From positions 1 to 64,000 of the forward strand of contig JAVBPC010000012.1 of the NCBI GenBank assembly GCA_031549905.1: a stretch of DNA of 64,000 bases, in the 5' to 3' direction. The position numbers were made by a program, and so were the translations under genes. The notes under the pieces are model-generated. The model ran no database searches. It was given only the letters and a program-made list of their open reading frames with translations, and was not told the DNA's origin. The stretch's first letter is position 1. Each line of letters begins with the position of its first letter. This document shows, in pieces, positions 34,616 through 43,770 of the stretch. Source of the DNA: Avichristensenella sp031549905 (GTDB lineage: Bacteria; Bacillota; Clostridia; Christensenellales; Aristaeellaceae).

Positions 34616-35813
34616 TGCGGATCACCTTCTGCCGGTATTCGGACGGGGTGTACGTAGTGTACTGCTGGAATACGCGGGCAAAGTAGCGGTAGTTGGAATA
34701 CCCCACCTGCGCGCAGATTTCCGAAAGCTTGCGGCCCGTGTTCATCAACTGGATCGCGCGCTGCATGCGGAAGCCGATCAGGTAATCGTTAAAGTTTTCG
34801 CCGGTCTTAGCCTTGAAATACCGGCTGAAATACGCGGAGTTCATGTACACGGCGGTCGCCACATCATAACGGGTGATATCCTCGCCGTAATGCGCGGCAA
34901 TGTACGCCTTTGCGTTTGCGATGACGCGGTCGACCTCCTGCGGTTCCTTTTCGCTCTCGCCCTCCCCGCCTATAAAGCGGGTAAGGCTGCGCATCAGCTC
35001 CGGCGCCTCGCAAAGGCTCTCAAAGCAGGCCACGGTTTTCAGCTCCGATGTAACGCCCAGCGCTTCCTTTAGCATTCGCCGTATCGCGCGGCTGTCAAAG
35101 GCGCTGTTGTTTGGGCCTTGCAGCACAATAAAGCAAAACGCATCGCCCTGGTGCCCCACCGGCTGCACATAGCAGCTGTGGCGCTGCATGCGCAGCACAT
35201 TGCCAACCGCGATGAACAGGCGCTGCGTATCATATTCCCAGTCAAAGGATTTATCGCGCCGCACCGTCACTTCCAGGAAAAATCCGTGTACCTGCGTGTG
35301 GGGGTAGGGCAGCTTCAGCCGCTGATAGCGCGCCTCCAGCTGCGGCCCTTCGGAAATCTTACCCATCAGCAGGTCGGCAAAGAACAACTCCTCCACCTCA
35401 TCGGAAAACTGGCTTTCCCAGATCGCGTTGGCGCGCCGCTCCGACAGCTTTTGCGCCATGTGAGAGATCGCATCGGAAAGCTCGCGCATCTGGATGGGCT
35501 TGAGCAGATAGCTGACCACGCCGTACTCTATCGCCTGGCGCGCGTACTCAAACTCGCCGTATCCGCTGACGATCAGCACCACGCAGTCGATCTTCTCTTC
35601 CACAATGCGGCGCGCCAGCTCCAAACCGGACATCCTTGGCATGCGGATATCGGTGATCACCATATCCACCTGTTCCTTTTGAAGGAAAGCAAAGGCCGCC
35701 TCGCCGCCGGAAAAGCAGCCGGCCACCTCAATCTGCGGTTCATGCTGCCTTACATAGTCGGCCAGCATATCCCGAACGCCCTGTTCATCATCGACAATGA
35801 TCAGCCTCAGCAT
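34590..35813 (-). CDS. YesN-type response regulator (receiver plus AraC DNA-binding domain)
   Basis: A 407-residue regulator. The receiver domain has VDDE at 7-10, Asp55 in ITDIRMPRMSG and Lys in LLKPIQM. A middle region of about 170 residues separates it from the C-terminal AraC-type double helix-turn-helix at about 300-395 (YFSRYFKAKTGENFNDYLIG and GYSNYRYFARVFQQYTTYTP). GAAGGGGGCG precedes the ATG. It is the first gene of the pair. A weak promoter (TTGTGA, 17 nt, TACGAT) may lie at 35836-35864 on the minus strand. Confidence 0.92.
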   Translation of the reverse strand: MLRLIIVDDEQGVRDMLADYVRQHEPQIEVAGCFSGGEAAFAFLQKEQVDMVITDIRMPRMSGLELARRIVEEKIDCVVLIVSGYGEFEYARQAIEYGVVSYLLKPIQMRELSDAISHMAQKLSERRANAIWESQFSDEVEELFFADLLMGKISEGPQLEARYQRLKLPYPHTQVHGFFLEVTVRRDKSFDWEYDTQRLFIAVGNVLRMQRHSCYVQPVGHQGDAFCFIVLQGPNNSAFDSRAIRRMLKEALGVTSELKTVACFESLCEAPELMRSLTRFIGGEGESEKEPQEVDRVIANAKAYIAAHYGEDITRYDVATAVYMNSAYFSRYFKAKTGENFNDYLIGFRMQRAIQLMNTGRKLSEICAQVGYSNYRYFARVFQQYTTYTPSEYRQKVIRNEDSFDDL

Positions 35814-35941
35814 GGTATCGCCCCCTTCATACCGTATCGTACCCGATTTTGCGCCGCATCACAAGCCGTCAAAGCGCAAGGGGTAACAAACCGTGCACCA
35901 AAGTAACGAATTTACCACGCGCATTCGGGCCGCCAAACTGG

Positions 35942-35947
35942 TATGAT
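35942..35947 (+). promoter_or_regulatory. Extended -10 element before the glycan operon
   Basis: TATGAT (35942-35947) preceded by TG and one base (TGG), an extended -10. No good -35 is present. Transcription would begin near 35954, where the foldback element starts. Confidence 0.45.
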
Positions 35948-35953
35948 AAAGTT

Positions 35954-36115
35954 GAATCCGTATTTACAGTCCGAGCCATGCGGATTGCGGTAGATTTTTC
36001 GTCAGTTCAAGGAGACGGAGCGCAGAAATAGCAGCGCTATTTCAAGCGGAAGGCGACGCCGAAATGGCGAAAAAGATGCCGTAAGGCGCGTGGCTCGGAC
36101 TGTGAATACGGGTTC
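35954..36115 (+). repeat. Foldback element E1 (about 162 nt), likely leader RNA or MITE-like repeat
   Basis: This fills most of the 328-nt gap between the regulator gene and the operon at 36142. The outer arms 35954-35982 and 36087-36115 pair over 29 bp with three G-T pairs and no mismatch. Inside, GATTTTTCG near 35993 faces CGAAAAAG near 36068, and GAAATAGC-AGC-GCTATTTC (36024-36042) is a perfect central hairpin. It shares its inner architecture with E2 (49542-49704) and E3 (48974-49135). It contains no ORF of note. Confidence 0.75.
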
Positions 36116-36141
36116 TTACTTCATTAACGAGGTGAAAAGAG

Positions 36142-37176
36142 ATGGCGACAAGGATGACCATGGCGGATCTGATGCTGGTGGATTACGAAAACGAAACAAC
36201 GCAGAAAGTGGCCGTGCTGGATGCGCCGTTTGAAATGTCTGTCAGGAACGCGCGCATTCCTGAACCCGGCCCTGGTGAACTGCGCGTGAAAATCAAGTGG
36301 GTGGGCATCTGCGGCTCCGACCTGGAGGCGTACCGCGGCACCCGCGCGCCGGAATTCATCAGCACCCCGGCAAGGCTGGGGCATGAGGTATCCGGCACTG
36401 TAGATAAGGTAGGCGAAGGCGTGCACGGCGTGAAGGCCGGCGACCGCGTTACCTGCCGGTATGTGTGGGGCGCGTTCGCGGAGTACATCGTGTGCAGGCC
36501 CTTCAACGTGCGCGTGCTGCCGGCGGATTACCCCGAAAAAGAGGTCAGCCTGCTGGAGATATTGCCGGGCGTGCTGCACGCCGCGGAGCTTTCCAAAATA
36601 GACGCGAGCAAAAGCGTGCTGATCATGGGCCAGGGCGTCAGCGGGTTGGTACTGACGCAGATCGTATCCATGTTCAGCCCGAGGGCGCTCGCGGTAACGG
36701 ATCTGAACCCTAAAAAGCTCGAGCTGGCCCGCCGCTACGGCGCAACACATACCTACCGGCTGCCTGCCGGGGACGCCGCGACGATGGACTATGCCGGCAA
36801 AGACTTCCCAGATGGGTTCGATGTGGTCATCCCCTGCCTGCTGGAAGGCGACGGCGTGGTGGATGCGATCGAATGCTGCGCGATGGGCGCTAGAATTGTG
36901 CTGTACGGCTGCATCGGCGTATGCAGGAAGCCGCTGGATTTCTTCAAGGTACACAGGAAGCGGCTTGAAATTTACGCGACAGAACCTAGGCGCGATATCG
37001 ACATGCGCCGCTTCTTTGAGGAAGCGATGGACCTGGCACTGGGCGGAATGATCAGTACAGGCGACATGATCACGCACACGCTGCCGCTGTCTCAGGTAAA
37101 CGAGGCCTTCCAGCTGCGCGACAGCGGGCGGGAGGATGTTATCCATGTGCTGGTGGACTGCGAAAGGAGGGCGTAA
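36142..37176 (+). CDS. Zinc-dependent medium-chain dehydrogenase/reductase
   Basis: A 344-residue alcohol/polyol dehydrogenase-like enzyme. The catalytic-zinc ligands are Cys in GICGSD (about 57) and His-Glu in RLGHEVSG (about 80). The four-Cys structural zinc loop is absent. The NAD(P)-binding segment is GQGVSGLVLTQIV near 168. The N-terminal 20 residues extend before the usual start of the fold. It has GAGGTGAAAAGAG before the ATG and begins 26 nt after the foldback element. It is first in an operon with GH2, a UroD-like protein and GH29, so it may oxidise a sugar released by those enzymes. Confidence 0.9.
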   Translation: MATRMTMADLMLVDYENETTQKVAVLDAPFEMSVRNARIPEPGPGELRVKIKWVGICGSDLEAYRGTRAPEFISTPARLGHEVSGTVDKVGEGVHGVKAGDRVTCRYVWGAFAEYIVCRPFNVRVLPADYPEKEVSLLEILPGVLHAAELSKIDASKSVLIMGQGVSGLVLTQIVSMFSPRALAVTDLNPKKLELARRYGATHTYRLPAGDAATMDYAGKDFPDGFDVVIPCLLEGDGVVDAIECCAMGARIVLYGCIGVCRKPLDFFKVHRKRLEIYATEPRRDIDMRRFFEEAMDLALGGMISTGDMITHTLPLSQVNEAFQLRDSGREDVIHVLVDCERRA

Positions 37177-37178
37177 CA

Positions 37179-39986
37179 ATGACAAGCATTACATTGAAGG
37201 GTGAATGGAAAGCACGGCTGGACCCCATGGGCATTGGCCTTGCGGAAGGCTGGGCAACCGAGCCTATCGCGGCGGATTTCACGGTGGAAGTGCCAGGCTG
37301 CCTGCAGCAGCTGAGGTCGCTTGCGGATGCGTATCCGCCCCAGGCGGACATGCGCAACGGGTACAAGGGCACATGGTTTCTGGAGAAGGAAATCGAACTG
37401 CCGGATATGGCGGATGGAGAGCACTGCGTGCTGCATCTGGGCGGCGCACAGCCGTTTTGCCATGTGTGGGTGAACGGCGTATACGCGGGCAAAAGCCGCG
37501 AGCCCTATTGCCCCCTCCGGCTTGACATCACCTGGGCCGCGCTGTCCGGGCCGAACCGCGTTACCGTGGCGCTTGTGGAAGAGGTAAACTCTACACTGTT
37601 TGGTGGGTTCCGCTTTATGGGGCGCGATTGGTCGGGGCTGTACCGCGAGGCGCACATCGATATTCGTACTCCGGTCTGGTTTGACGGTTTGCACATCGCA
37701 TGCGAAACCGACGCACGGTCTGTTGTGCGCGGCGCGCTTGTCAATGACGGCGATTCGCCCTGGCGGGGGGAGGTTTGCATAAACCTTGCAGGGCGTCTGG
37801 CCGCAGTCAACGCGGAAGTGCCCGCGCACGGGCATATCGAGCTGGAAATACCCGTGGACACCGCGGGCCTTGCGCGCTGGCGGCCGGATAACCCCGCGCT
37901 GCACGCCCTGACCGCATCGCTGTGCCGGGGAACTATCGTTCAACACGCCGAAACCATGCAGGTCGGCCTGCGGCGTCTGCATACAGACGGCGCGGAAATC
38001 ATGATGGATCAAGACCCCATTCTGTTGCTGGGCAGCGGGCAGGAATATTTTTCCCCCTCTATCTCCCCCATGATAGATAAGGATCTGATCCGCCGCCGGT
38101 ACGAAATGCTGCAGCGCTTCGGGTTCAACTTCTACCGCTGCCATACCTTTGTGCCGACCGAAGAAGAGCTGACCGTCGCCGACGAGATGGGCCTGATGAT
38201 CTCGGCGGAGCTATCCGTCGTATCCAACTTCCACAAGCTGACGCCCTTTGACGCCGGGCTTTCCATGCTGGAACATTATGTGCGGCTGTCCCGCAGGCAT
38301 CCTTCGCTGATCATCTACTGCCTGGGCAACGAAGGCTCGCAGCTGATGGTGAACAGCGCGCTGGAGCGCGAGCACGCCCGGCTTGGGTATGAGGCCGTCA
38401 AGCGAAACACCACCGAGCAACTGTGCATGATCGCGTTCGGCATGCAGGGCGAACTGCCGGAGCTGCCCAACGATATTGAATCCCCACACCTGTGGAGCCA
38501 CAATTTCCTGTGGGCGTATGAAGGCCTGACCGATATCCCATGGGATGCGCTTAGCAAAACCACCACCGGCAGGCCCTGCATCGTCCATGAGTACGGCAAG
38601 TTTGGCGTGTGGCCCGCCCCGCGCGATCAGGAAGGGTACCCTGAAAAGGGCATGCAGGTGGATTTTGCCGACCAGGCGCATGAAGTGCTGGAAGAGATGG
38701 GCTGCGCCGGCGATGAGGCCGCGCTGATCGATAACTCCAGAAAGCTGGCCTCGCTGTGCAACCGCATCATCCTGGAAGAGGCGCGGCGGCAGCCGTATGT
38801 GCGCGGGTACACGCTGTGGACGTTTTTCCGCCGCGCTGGCTGCAACGCGGGCCTTTCGGATGATATGGCGCGGTATGCCGACTGCGATCCCGCCATCTTT
38901 AAGGATGGCTGCAACGCGCCCGTCTCGCTGCTGATCGACCGGGGATTCCAGGGGCGCGCGCTGGCCGCAGGGCAACGCACACAGATCGGGATCACGCTTT
39001 CCAACTTCGGTGGCGCGGCCATCGAAGGGGCGGAGCTTTCATGGCAAATCGGCGGTAGAACAGGCGCGTGGCAGGTGACTTTCCCTGCGGGGAAAACCGC
39101 GCCAATTGGCAAGATTGACTTCACGTCTTCAACGAATGCGGGCGCGGAGAAAGTTATCCTTTCGGTACAATTAATTCAGAACGGTCAAGTGCTTGCCCGC
39201 AACAGCTGGGATTTCTGGGTATTTGCCACCGATATGGATGCCCTGCCGGAAACGTATCTGTACATCAAAAGCGAAGCGCATTATGCGCAGATCAAGCGCG
39301 CGCTGCCGGGCTCCCAGCGACTGTTTGATGTGCATTCCATCTTGGTCGGCTGCCGCAGCTGGCGAACCGAAGACATCACCGAAAAGACCGCCGGCCAAGG
39401 CGCGGTGGTCATCGCCGACCAGTGGGATGATACCGCGAAGGCGCTCATAGGAAAGGGCGTGCCAGTGCTGCTGATCAATACCGGCCATCTGCCGGAGGGC
39501 TGGTTTGCCCCGCCCATCATGGGCGGCATGCTGGAAGATGACACCAGCCGGTTCTTCTCCAGCTTCCGCGCCGGCTGGGACAGCGGAAACCTTGCCACGG
39601 TCATCCGCCCGGAAACGGGCGTGCTGGGCGCGTTCCCGCATGAAGGGTTCTGCGATCTGCACTTCTATGACATGATACAGCGCGCCGCGCCCCTTGCGCC
39701 GGATGCGCTGCAGCGCGCCGTTGGCGGCGACCAGCGCACGGTCATCGACTGCTACACAAAGCTGCGCGTTTCCGCCCAGGCGGAGGCCGTAGTGCAGGAC
39801 CCGAACGCCGCCAAGGAAACGAAGGTGAAGCGCAAGCGCACCTTCGCCGCACGGCGGCAAAGCTACCTGGTGGAAGTGAAAACGGACGCCGCGAAGATGC
39901 TGATCACATCGCTCAAGACAGACGGCCACCCTGCGGGCGAAGCGATGCTGCGCCAGCTGGTGCGCTCTTTGGCGAAGGAGGTTTGA
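37179..39986 (+). CDS. Glycoside hydrolase family 2 beta-glycosidase
   Basis: A 935-residue enzyme with no signal peptide, so probably cytoplasmic. The N-terminal jelly-roll sugar-binding domain is at about 1-170 (HVWVNGVYAGKSREPYCPLR), an Ig-like domain follows, then the TIM barrel at about 270-560. The acid/base Glu lies in CLGNEGS near residue 384 and the nucleophile Glu in IVHEYGKFG near 470. The C-terminal 350 residues are extra and less conserved. AAAGGAGGG precedes the ATG, and the gene starts 2 nt after the dehydrogenase stop. The sugar specificity (galactose, mannose, glucuronate) cannot be decided from these motifs. Confidence 0.88.
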   Translation: MTSITLKGEWKARLDPMGIGLAEGWATEPIAADFTVEVPGCLQQLRSLADAYPPQADMRNGYKGTWFLEKEIELPDMADGEHCVLHLGGAQPFCHVWVNGVYAGKSREPYCPLRLDITWAALSGPNRVTVALVEEVNSTLFGGFRFMGRDWSGLYREAHIDIRTPVWFDGLHIACETDARSVVRGALVNDGDSPWRGEVCINLAGRLAAVNAEVPAHGHIELEIPVDTAGLARWRPDNPALHALTASLCRGTIVQHAETMQVGLRRLHTDGAEIMMDQDPILLLGSGQEYFSPSISPMIDKDLIRRRYEMLQRFGFNFYRCHTFVPTEEELTVADEMGLMISAELSVVSNFHKLTPFDAGLSMLEHYVRLSRRHPSLIIYCLGNEGSQLMVNSALEREHARLGYEAVKRNTTEQLCMIAFGMQGELPELPNDIESPHLWSHNFLWAYEGLTDIPWDALSKTTTGRPCIVHEYGKFGVWPAPRDQEGYPEKGMQVDFADQAHEVLEEMGCAGDEAALIDNSRKLASLCNRIILEEARRQPYVRGYTLWTFFRRAGCNAGLSDDMARYADCDPAIFKDGCNAPVSLLIDRGFQGRALAAGQRTQIGITLSNFGGAAIEGAELSWQIGGRTGAWQVTFPAGKTAPIGKIDFTSSTNAGAEKVILSVQLIQNGQVLARNSWDFWVFATDMDALPETYLYIKSEAHYAQIKRALPGSQRLFDVHSILVGCRSWRTEDITEKTAGQGAVVIADQWDDTAKALIGKGVPVLLINTGHLPEGWFAPPIMGGMLEDDTSRFFSSFRAGWDSGNLATVIRPETGVLGAFPHEGFCDLHFYDMIQRAAPLAPDALQRAVGGDQRTVIDCYTKLRVSAQAEAVVQDPNAAKETKVKRKRTFAARRQSYLVEVKTDAAKMLITSLKTDGHPAGEAMLRQLVRSLAKEV

Positions 39987-39992
39987 TGGCCT

Positions 39993-41114
39993 ATGCCTAC
40001 GATCCAGGAACAGATCACGAAGGCCGCGTATGACCTGCAAGCGGCGCTTTCTGCGCACCCGGAATGCGACGCGCGGCTCGCGGAGCCGTTCATCCGCAAA
40101 AACGCGCTGCGCCCCCACCCGCTGGTAACGATCACGCCGGCATACTCCGCACCCGGGCCAAAATCTACAACCATGGAAGAGCGCGTGCTGGCTGCGATCA
40201 TCGGCTGTCAGTCCCCCATCGAGATGCTGAACCCCACAGCCACTACGCTGCACCTGGGGCGCGGGCCGGGCACGCTGGCGGCGTGCTTCGGCGTGCCGAT
40301 GGATGCGAAGAACGGCTATACCGCCTACGGCGCGCGCCCAATAGAAGAGGTGCTGGCCGAAGGGATGCCGAGCGTTACGGACAGCGGCATCATCCCGGAA
40401 ATGCGGGAGCATATCGAAACGATCCTGCGGACGGCGCCCGATTTCATCCAAATCGCGCCGCCGGATACGCAGGGGCCGTTCAACATTGCCCACATGGTGC
40501 TGGGGGATGAGGTGTTCATCACCCCTTACACCGACCCGGATCTGTTCGATGAATTCATGGCAATGGTGACGGATTTCTACATTGCGTTTTACAAGACCGT
40601 GCGCGGGTGGATCGGCGAGGACCGCTATACCTGCATCGCGAACTCCAGGTGCCGCCTGCGCGAATGCTCCTGCAACCTGATTTCGGCGGATATGTACCTG
40701 GAACATGTGCTGAAACACGATATCCGCATCGCGAACTTCTTTGGCGAGGTGTGCATGCACCCGTGCAGCGGGCGGCATGTGTTCAAAGCCACGCTGGATG
40801 CGCTGCCGGGCATCGTCTACCACGAGGCGATGCCGTTTGACGGTGCGCTTGCCCCCTCCATCACCGTGGAGGAAGCGGTAGAAATGATCGGCAATCGCCC
40901 CATTCAGCTGGCATCCAGCCGCGATGTGCGCATGAAAAGCGCCGAAGCGGTGATCATCAAGGATTTTGACATCAACATGCAGCACCCGGCGTTCACGTTC
41001 TTCTACGGCATTCAGGATGCAACGCCGGAAGACAAGGACGCAATCCGGGCGATGCATGCGCGGATCAACGAAGCATGGTACACGAAGGTAAAAGCTTGTA
41101 TGGTGTCGAAATAA
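39993..41114 (+). CDS. Uroporphyrinogen-decarboxylase-like protein (URO-D superfamily)
   Basis: A 373-residue TIM-barrel protein of the URO-D/methylcobamide-methyltransferase superfamily. DTQGPFNIAHMVLGDEVF matches the family region around the active site. A Cys-rich stretch (IANSRCRLRECSC and GEVCMHPCSGRH) could bind metal or corrinoid. No other haem or methyltransferase gene is nearby, so haem synthesis is unlikely. Its place between two glycosidases suggests a role in glycan catabolism. ATG 39993 has AAGGAGG 11 nt upstream. Confidence 0.75.
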   Translation: MPTIQEQITKAAYDLQAALSAHPECDARLAEPFIRKNALRPHPLVTITPAYSAPGPKSTTMEERVLAAIIGCQSPIEMLNPTATTLHLGRGPGTLAACFGVPMDAKNGYTAYGARPIEEVLAEGMPSVTDSGIIPEMREHIETILRTAPDFIQIAPPDTQGPFNIAHMVLGDEVFITPYTDPDLFDEFMAMVTDFYIAFYKTVRGWIGEDRYTCIANSRCRLRECSCNLISADMYLEHVLKHDIRIANFFGEVCMHPCSGRHVFKATLDALPGIVYHEAMPFDGALAPSITVEEAVEMIGNRPIQLASSRDVRMKSAEAVIIKDFDINMQHPAFTFFYGIQDATPEDKDAIRAMHARINEAWYTKVKACMVSK

Positions 41115-41153
41115 CGGAGCACGCAAGACAACCTGAAGAGGAGAGTGATAGAC

Positions 41154-42626
41154 TTGCCGCAGACCAAGTTTGAACCCACCTTTGCCTCTCTGTATGAATC
41201 AAAGGCCCCGGACTGGTTCCGCGATGCCAAGTTCGGCATCTGGTCGCACTGGGGACCGCAGAGCGTGCCCATGTTCGGCGATTGGTACGCCCGGCACATG
41301 TACGTTGAGGGCATGCCGCAGTACGAATACCACATCCGCCATTACGGCCACCCCAGCAAGTTCGGGTACAAAGACCTGTGCGCGCTGTGGAAGGCGGAGC
41401 GCTTTGACCCGGAGGCGCTGATGGCGCGGTATGTGAAGGCGGGGGCGCGCTATTTCGTTGCGCAGGCCACCCACCATGACCATTTCTTCAACTATGATTC
41501 TCAGATCAACCGGATGAACAGCGTGAAGATCGGCCCCGGCAAGGACATCTTGGCGCTGTGGAAGGCAGCGGCGGACAAGCACGGCCTGCCCTTCGGCATC
41601 ACGGAGCACCTGGGCGCGTCCTTCTCGTGGTGGCGCGTGAACAAGGGCGCGGATACCTACGGCCCCTACGCGGGCGTGCCGTACGATGGCAACGACCCTG
41701 CGTATCGCGATTTCTACTTTGACAACATTGAGCATTACAGGCAGGACAAGCGCAGCACGCTGCCCTGGTACACGGATAACGCCGCGTTCCACGCCTACTG
41801 GGTGCGCTGCCTGCGCGAGATGATCGACCGCTTCTCCCCGGAACTGCTGTACACGGACGGCGCGCTGCCGTTTGGCTCCCACTGGCAGTTCAACGAGAAT
41901 GAAAAGGTGCGCGAAGCCGACTACGTCGCGGGGCTGGAGATCGTATCCCACCTGTACAATACCTCCATCGGCAAGCACGGGCAGAACGAGGCCGTCTACC
42001 TGCAAAAGGACCGGCGGCCGGATATCTACCGCGTGGGCATCCTGGATATCGAGAAAAGCCAGCTGCCCGGCATCGGCGCGGAACCCTGGCACACCGATAC
42101 CTGCATCGGCAACTGGTTTTATGATGTGCAGAAGCCGTACAAGCGGCCCGATCAAATCATTGAGATGCTGGCCGATATCATCGCCAAGAACGGCACGATG
42201 CTGCTGAATATTCTGCAAAAGCCGGACGGTTCGATCGATGATGACGCAGGATACATCTTAGATGAGCTTGGCAAATGGTTTGCCGTCGCGGGCGAGGCTG
42301 TCTACGGTACCCGCCCGTGGCACGCATTTGCCGAAGGCGAGGGCCGTGTGCTGATCGATGGCTTTAAAGAGGAAAAAACGGCCTGGGGCCCGGGCGATGT
42401 GCGGTTTACGGAGAAAGATGGCACCGTGTACGCGTTCCTAATGGGTATAAAAGAAGGGCAACCCGCCGTGCTGCGCAGCTTCGCGGAGGAAAAGGTGCGG
42501 TCCGTGCGGCTGCTGGGCGCGGGCGAAATCCCCTTTGCGCAGCAGTTCGGCGTGCTGACGGCGAAGATGCCGGATAAGCTGCCTACGCCGTATGTCAGCA
42601 TCCTGGCAATACAGCTGGAAAAGTAA
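41154..42626 (+). CDS. Glycoside hydrolase family 29 alpha-L-fucosidase
   Basis: A 490-residue cytoplasmic fucosidase-like enzyme. GH29 marks are WFRDAKFGIWSHWGPQSVP near the N-terminus, ATHHDHFFNYDSQ, and the catalytic nucleophile Asp in ELLYTDGALPFG near residue 235. MLLNILQKPDGSIDD is the usual late motif. A C-terminal beta domain ends the protein. The start chosen is TTG 41154, with GAGGAG 10 nt upstream; GTG 41145 lies only 1 nt after that site. It is the last gene of the operon and is followed by a strong hairpin terminator. Confidence 0.9.
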   Translation: MPQTKFEPTFASLYESKAPDWFRDAKFGIWSHWGPQSVPMFGDWYARHMYVEGMPQYEYHIRHYGHPSKFGYKDLCALWKAERFDPEALMARYVKAGARYFVAQATHHDHFFNYDSQINRMNSVKIGPGKDILALWKAAADKHGLPFGITEHLGASFSWWRVNKGADTYGPYAGVPYDGNDPAYRDFYFDNIEHYRQDKRSTLPWYTDNAAFHAYWVRCLREMIDRFSPELLYTDGALPFGSHWQFNENEKVREADYVAGLEIVSHLYNTSIGKHGQNEAVYLQKDRRPDIYRVGILDIEKSQLPGIGAEPWHTDTCIGNWFYDVQKPYKRPDQIIEMLADIIAKNGTMLLNILQKPDGSIDDDAGYILDELGKWFAVAGEAVYGTRPWHAFAEGEGRVLIDGFKEEKTAWGPGDVRFTEKDGTVYAFLMGIKEGQPAVLRSFAEEKVRSVRLLGAGEIPFAQQFGVLTAKMPDKLPTPYVSILAIQLEK

Positions 42627-42641
42627 ACCGGATACACGATG

Positions 42642-42686
42642 AAGGGCCGCGCCGGAATGAAACCGGTGCGGCCCTTGCGTTTTATC
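42642..42686 (+). terminator. Intrinsic terminator of the glycan operon
   Basis: A 14-bp stem (42642-42655 with 42663-42676, one G-T pair), a 7-nt loop, then GCGTTTTAT. It lies between convergent genes. Confidence 0.85.
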
Positions 42687-42692
42687 AGATTG

Positions 42693-43595
42693 TTACTCTT
42701 CCACCGGAATGTTCAGAATCGGCAGCGCTTCCCCGCCCCCGGCATACACGCTGGGCAGCTTGCCATCCCAGTTGTTCGCCTGCACATATTCGATCAGCTG
42801 AGACGTAATGGATTTCGCAACCAGCTGGTTGGCTTCGGCCTCCGCTTCCGCCTGCACGCGCAGAGAGTACGCTTTGGCATCCGCGTTGATCTTCTGCACC
42901 TCAGCTTCGGCGTTGGCAGTGATCTGCTTGCGCTCGGCCGTTTTTTCTTCCACCATGTTCAGCTCATCCTGCTGAATTTTGGTTTTCAGGGCGGTCTGCT
43001 CGGCTACCTGCTTGGCTTCAACGGCATCGGTGAATGCATTGGTGAAATCAATATTTTCAATGGCAACGGAGAGAACTTCAATGCCGTACGCTTTCATCTC
43101 AGGCGCCAACAGGTCCTTAATTTGCAGGGAAAGCGTTTCACGCGCACCGACCAGGTTTTCCGCCGAATATTTGGAGAACACCGCCTTGACGTTTTCCATG
43201 ATGCGTGGCAGCATCACCGTGCTGTAGTAATTCACACCCACAGTTTTGTATAGCCTCTGCGATGTGGCGGCATCCACGCTGTAGTTGACGGAGCACGTCA
43301 CATCTACCTGCTGGATATCCGATGAGAACGCCTGCGTAACCAGCGGCGCTTTTTGCGCACGGTTATCAACCAGGATCACGTTCTGCCACGGCAGCTTGAA
43401 ATGCATGCCTTCTTCCAACACATTATCGGATACGCGCCCCATCGTCACCAGCACACCGGTATGGCCCGCCGGAACGATTTCATACGGAGAAAACACAAAG
43501 AACAGAATAACCACCGCCAACACGACAATGCCAATTGCCGCCGCGCGGCCGACCTTTTTGGGGTTTACGGGCTTGCGATCGTTCGGATAGACCAT
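42693..43595 (-). CDS. SPFH/prohibitin-family membrane protein (HflC-like)
   Basis: A 300-residue protein with one N-terminal helix (GIVVLAVVILFFVFSPY) and an SPFH/Band 7 domain starting at VPAGHTGVLVTMGRV. A long Ala/Glu/Lys-rich coiled coil follows at about 180-260 (AEQTALKTKIQQDELNMVEE). Such proteins form membrane cages or scaffolds and can regulate FtsH; an ftsH gene lies about 7 kb away but in another transcript. The start ATG 43595 has AGAGGTG 7 nt upstream. It is divergent from the hydrolase at 43771. Confidence 0.9.
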   Translation of the reverse strand: MVYPNDRKPVNPKKVGRAAAIGIVVLAVVILFFVFSPYEIVPAGHTGVLVTMGRVSDNVLEEGMHFKLPWQNVILVDNRAQKAPLVTQAFSSDIQQVDVTCSVNYSVDAATSQRLYKTVGVNYYSTVMLPRIMENVKAVFSKYSAENLVGARETLSLQIKDLLAPEMKAYGIEVLSVAIENIDFTNAFTDAVEAKQVAEQTALKTKIQQDELNMVEEKTAERKQITANAEAEVQKINADAKAYSLRVQAEAEAEANQLVAKSITSQLIEYVQANNWDGKLPSVYAGGGEALPILNIPVEE

Positions 43596-43732
43596 GGGCG
43601 CACACCTCTTTCTCAATACAGTGGATTAAGCATACCTTTTTCGGGATCATTTAGCAACCCCGCTCCGTCCAACGATACCGGCAGGCCCCCCAAATGTCCA
43701 AACTGCGACATGTACTTTTTTATTGCAATATG

Positions 43733-43738
43733 CTATGA
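43733..43738 (+). promoter_or_regulatory. Extended -10 before the serine hydrolase gene
   Basis: TGC-TATGAT, with TATGAT at 43733-43738, 32 nt before the start codon. The -35 is weak. Confidence 0.4.
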
Positions 43739-43770
43739 TACGTAAAGCGAATTCGACAGGAGGCTCCATC

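Noticed and set aside
39171..41126. A 651-codon open frame on the minus strand opposite the GH2 and UroD-like genes
   Set aside because: It is the antisense of well-supported coding sequence, Arg/His/Val-rich without recognisable domains, and spans a gene boundary. High GC content removes stops in such frames.
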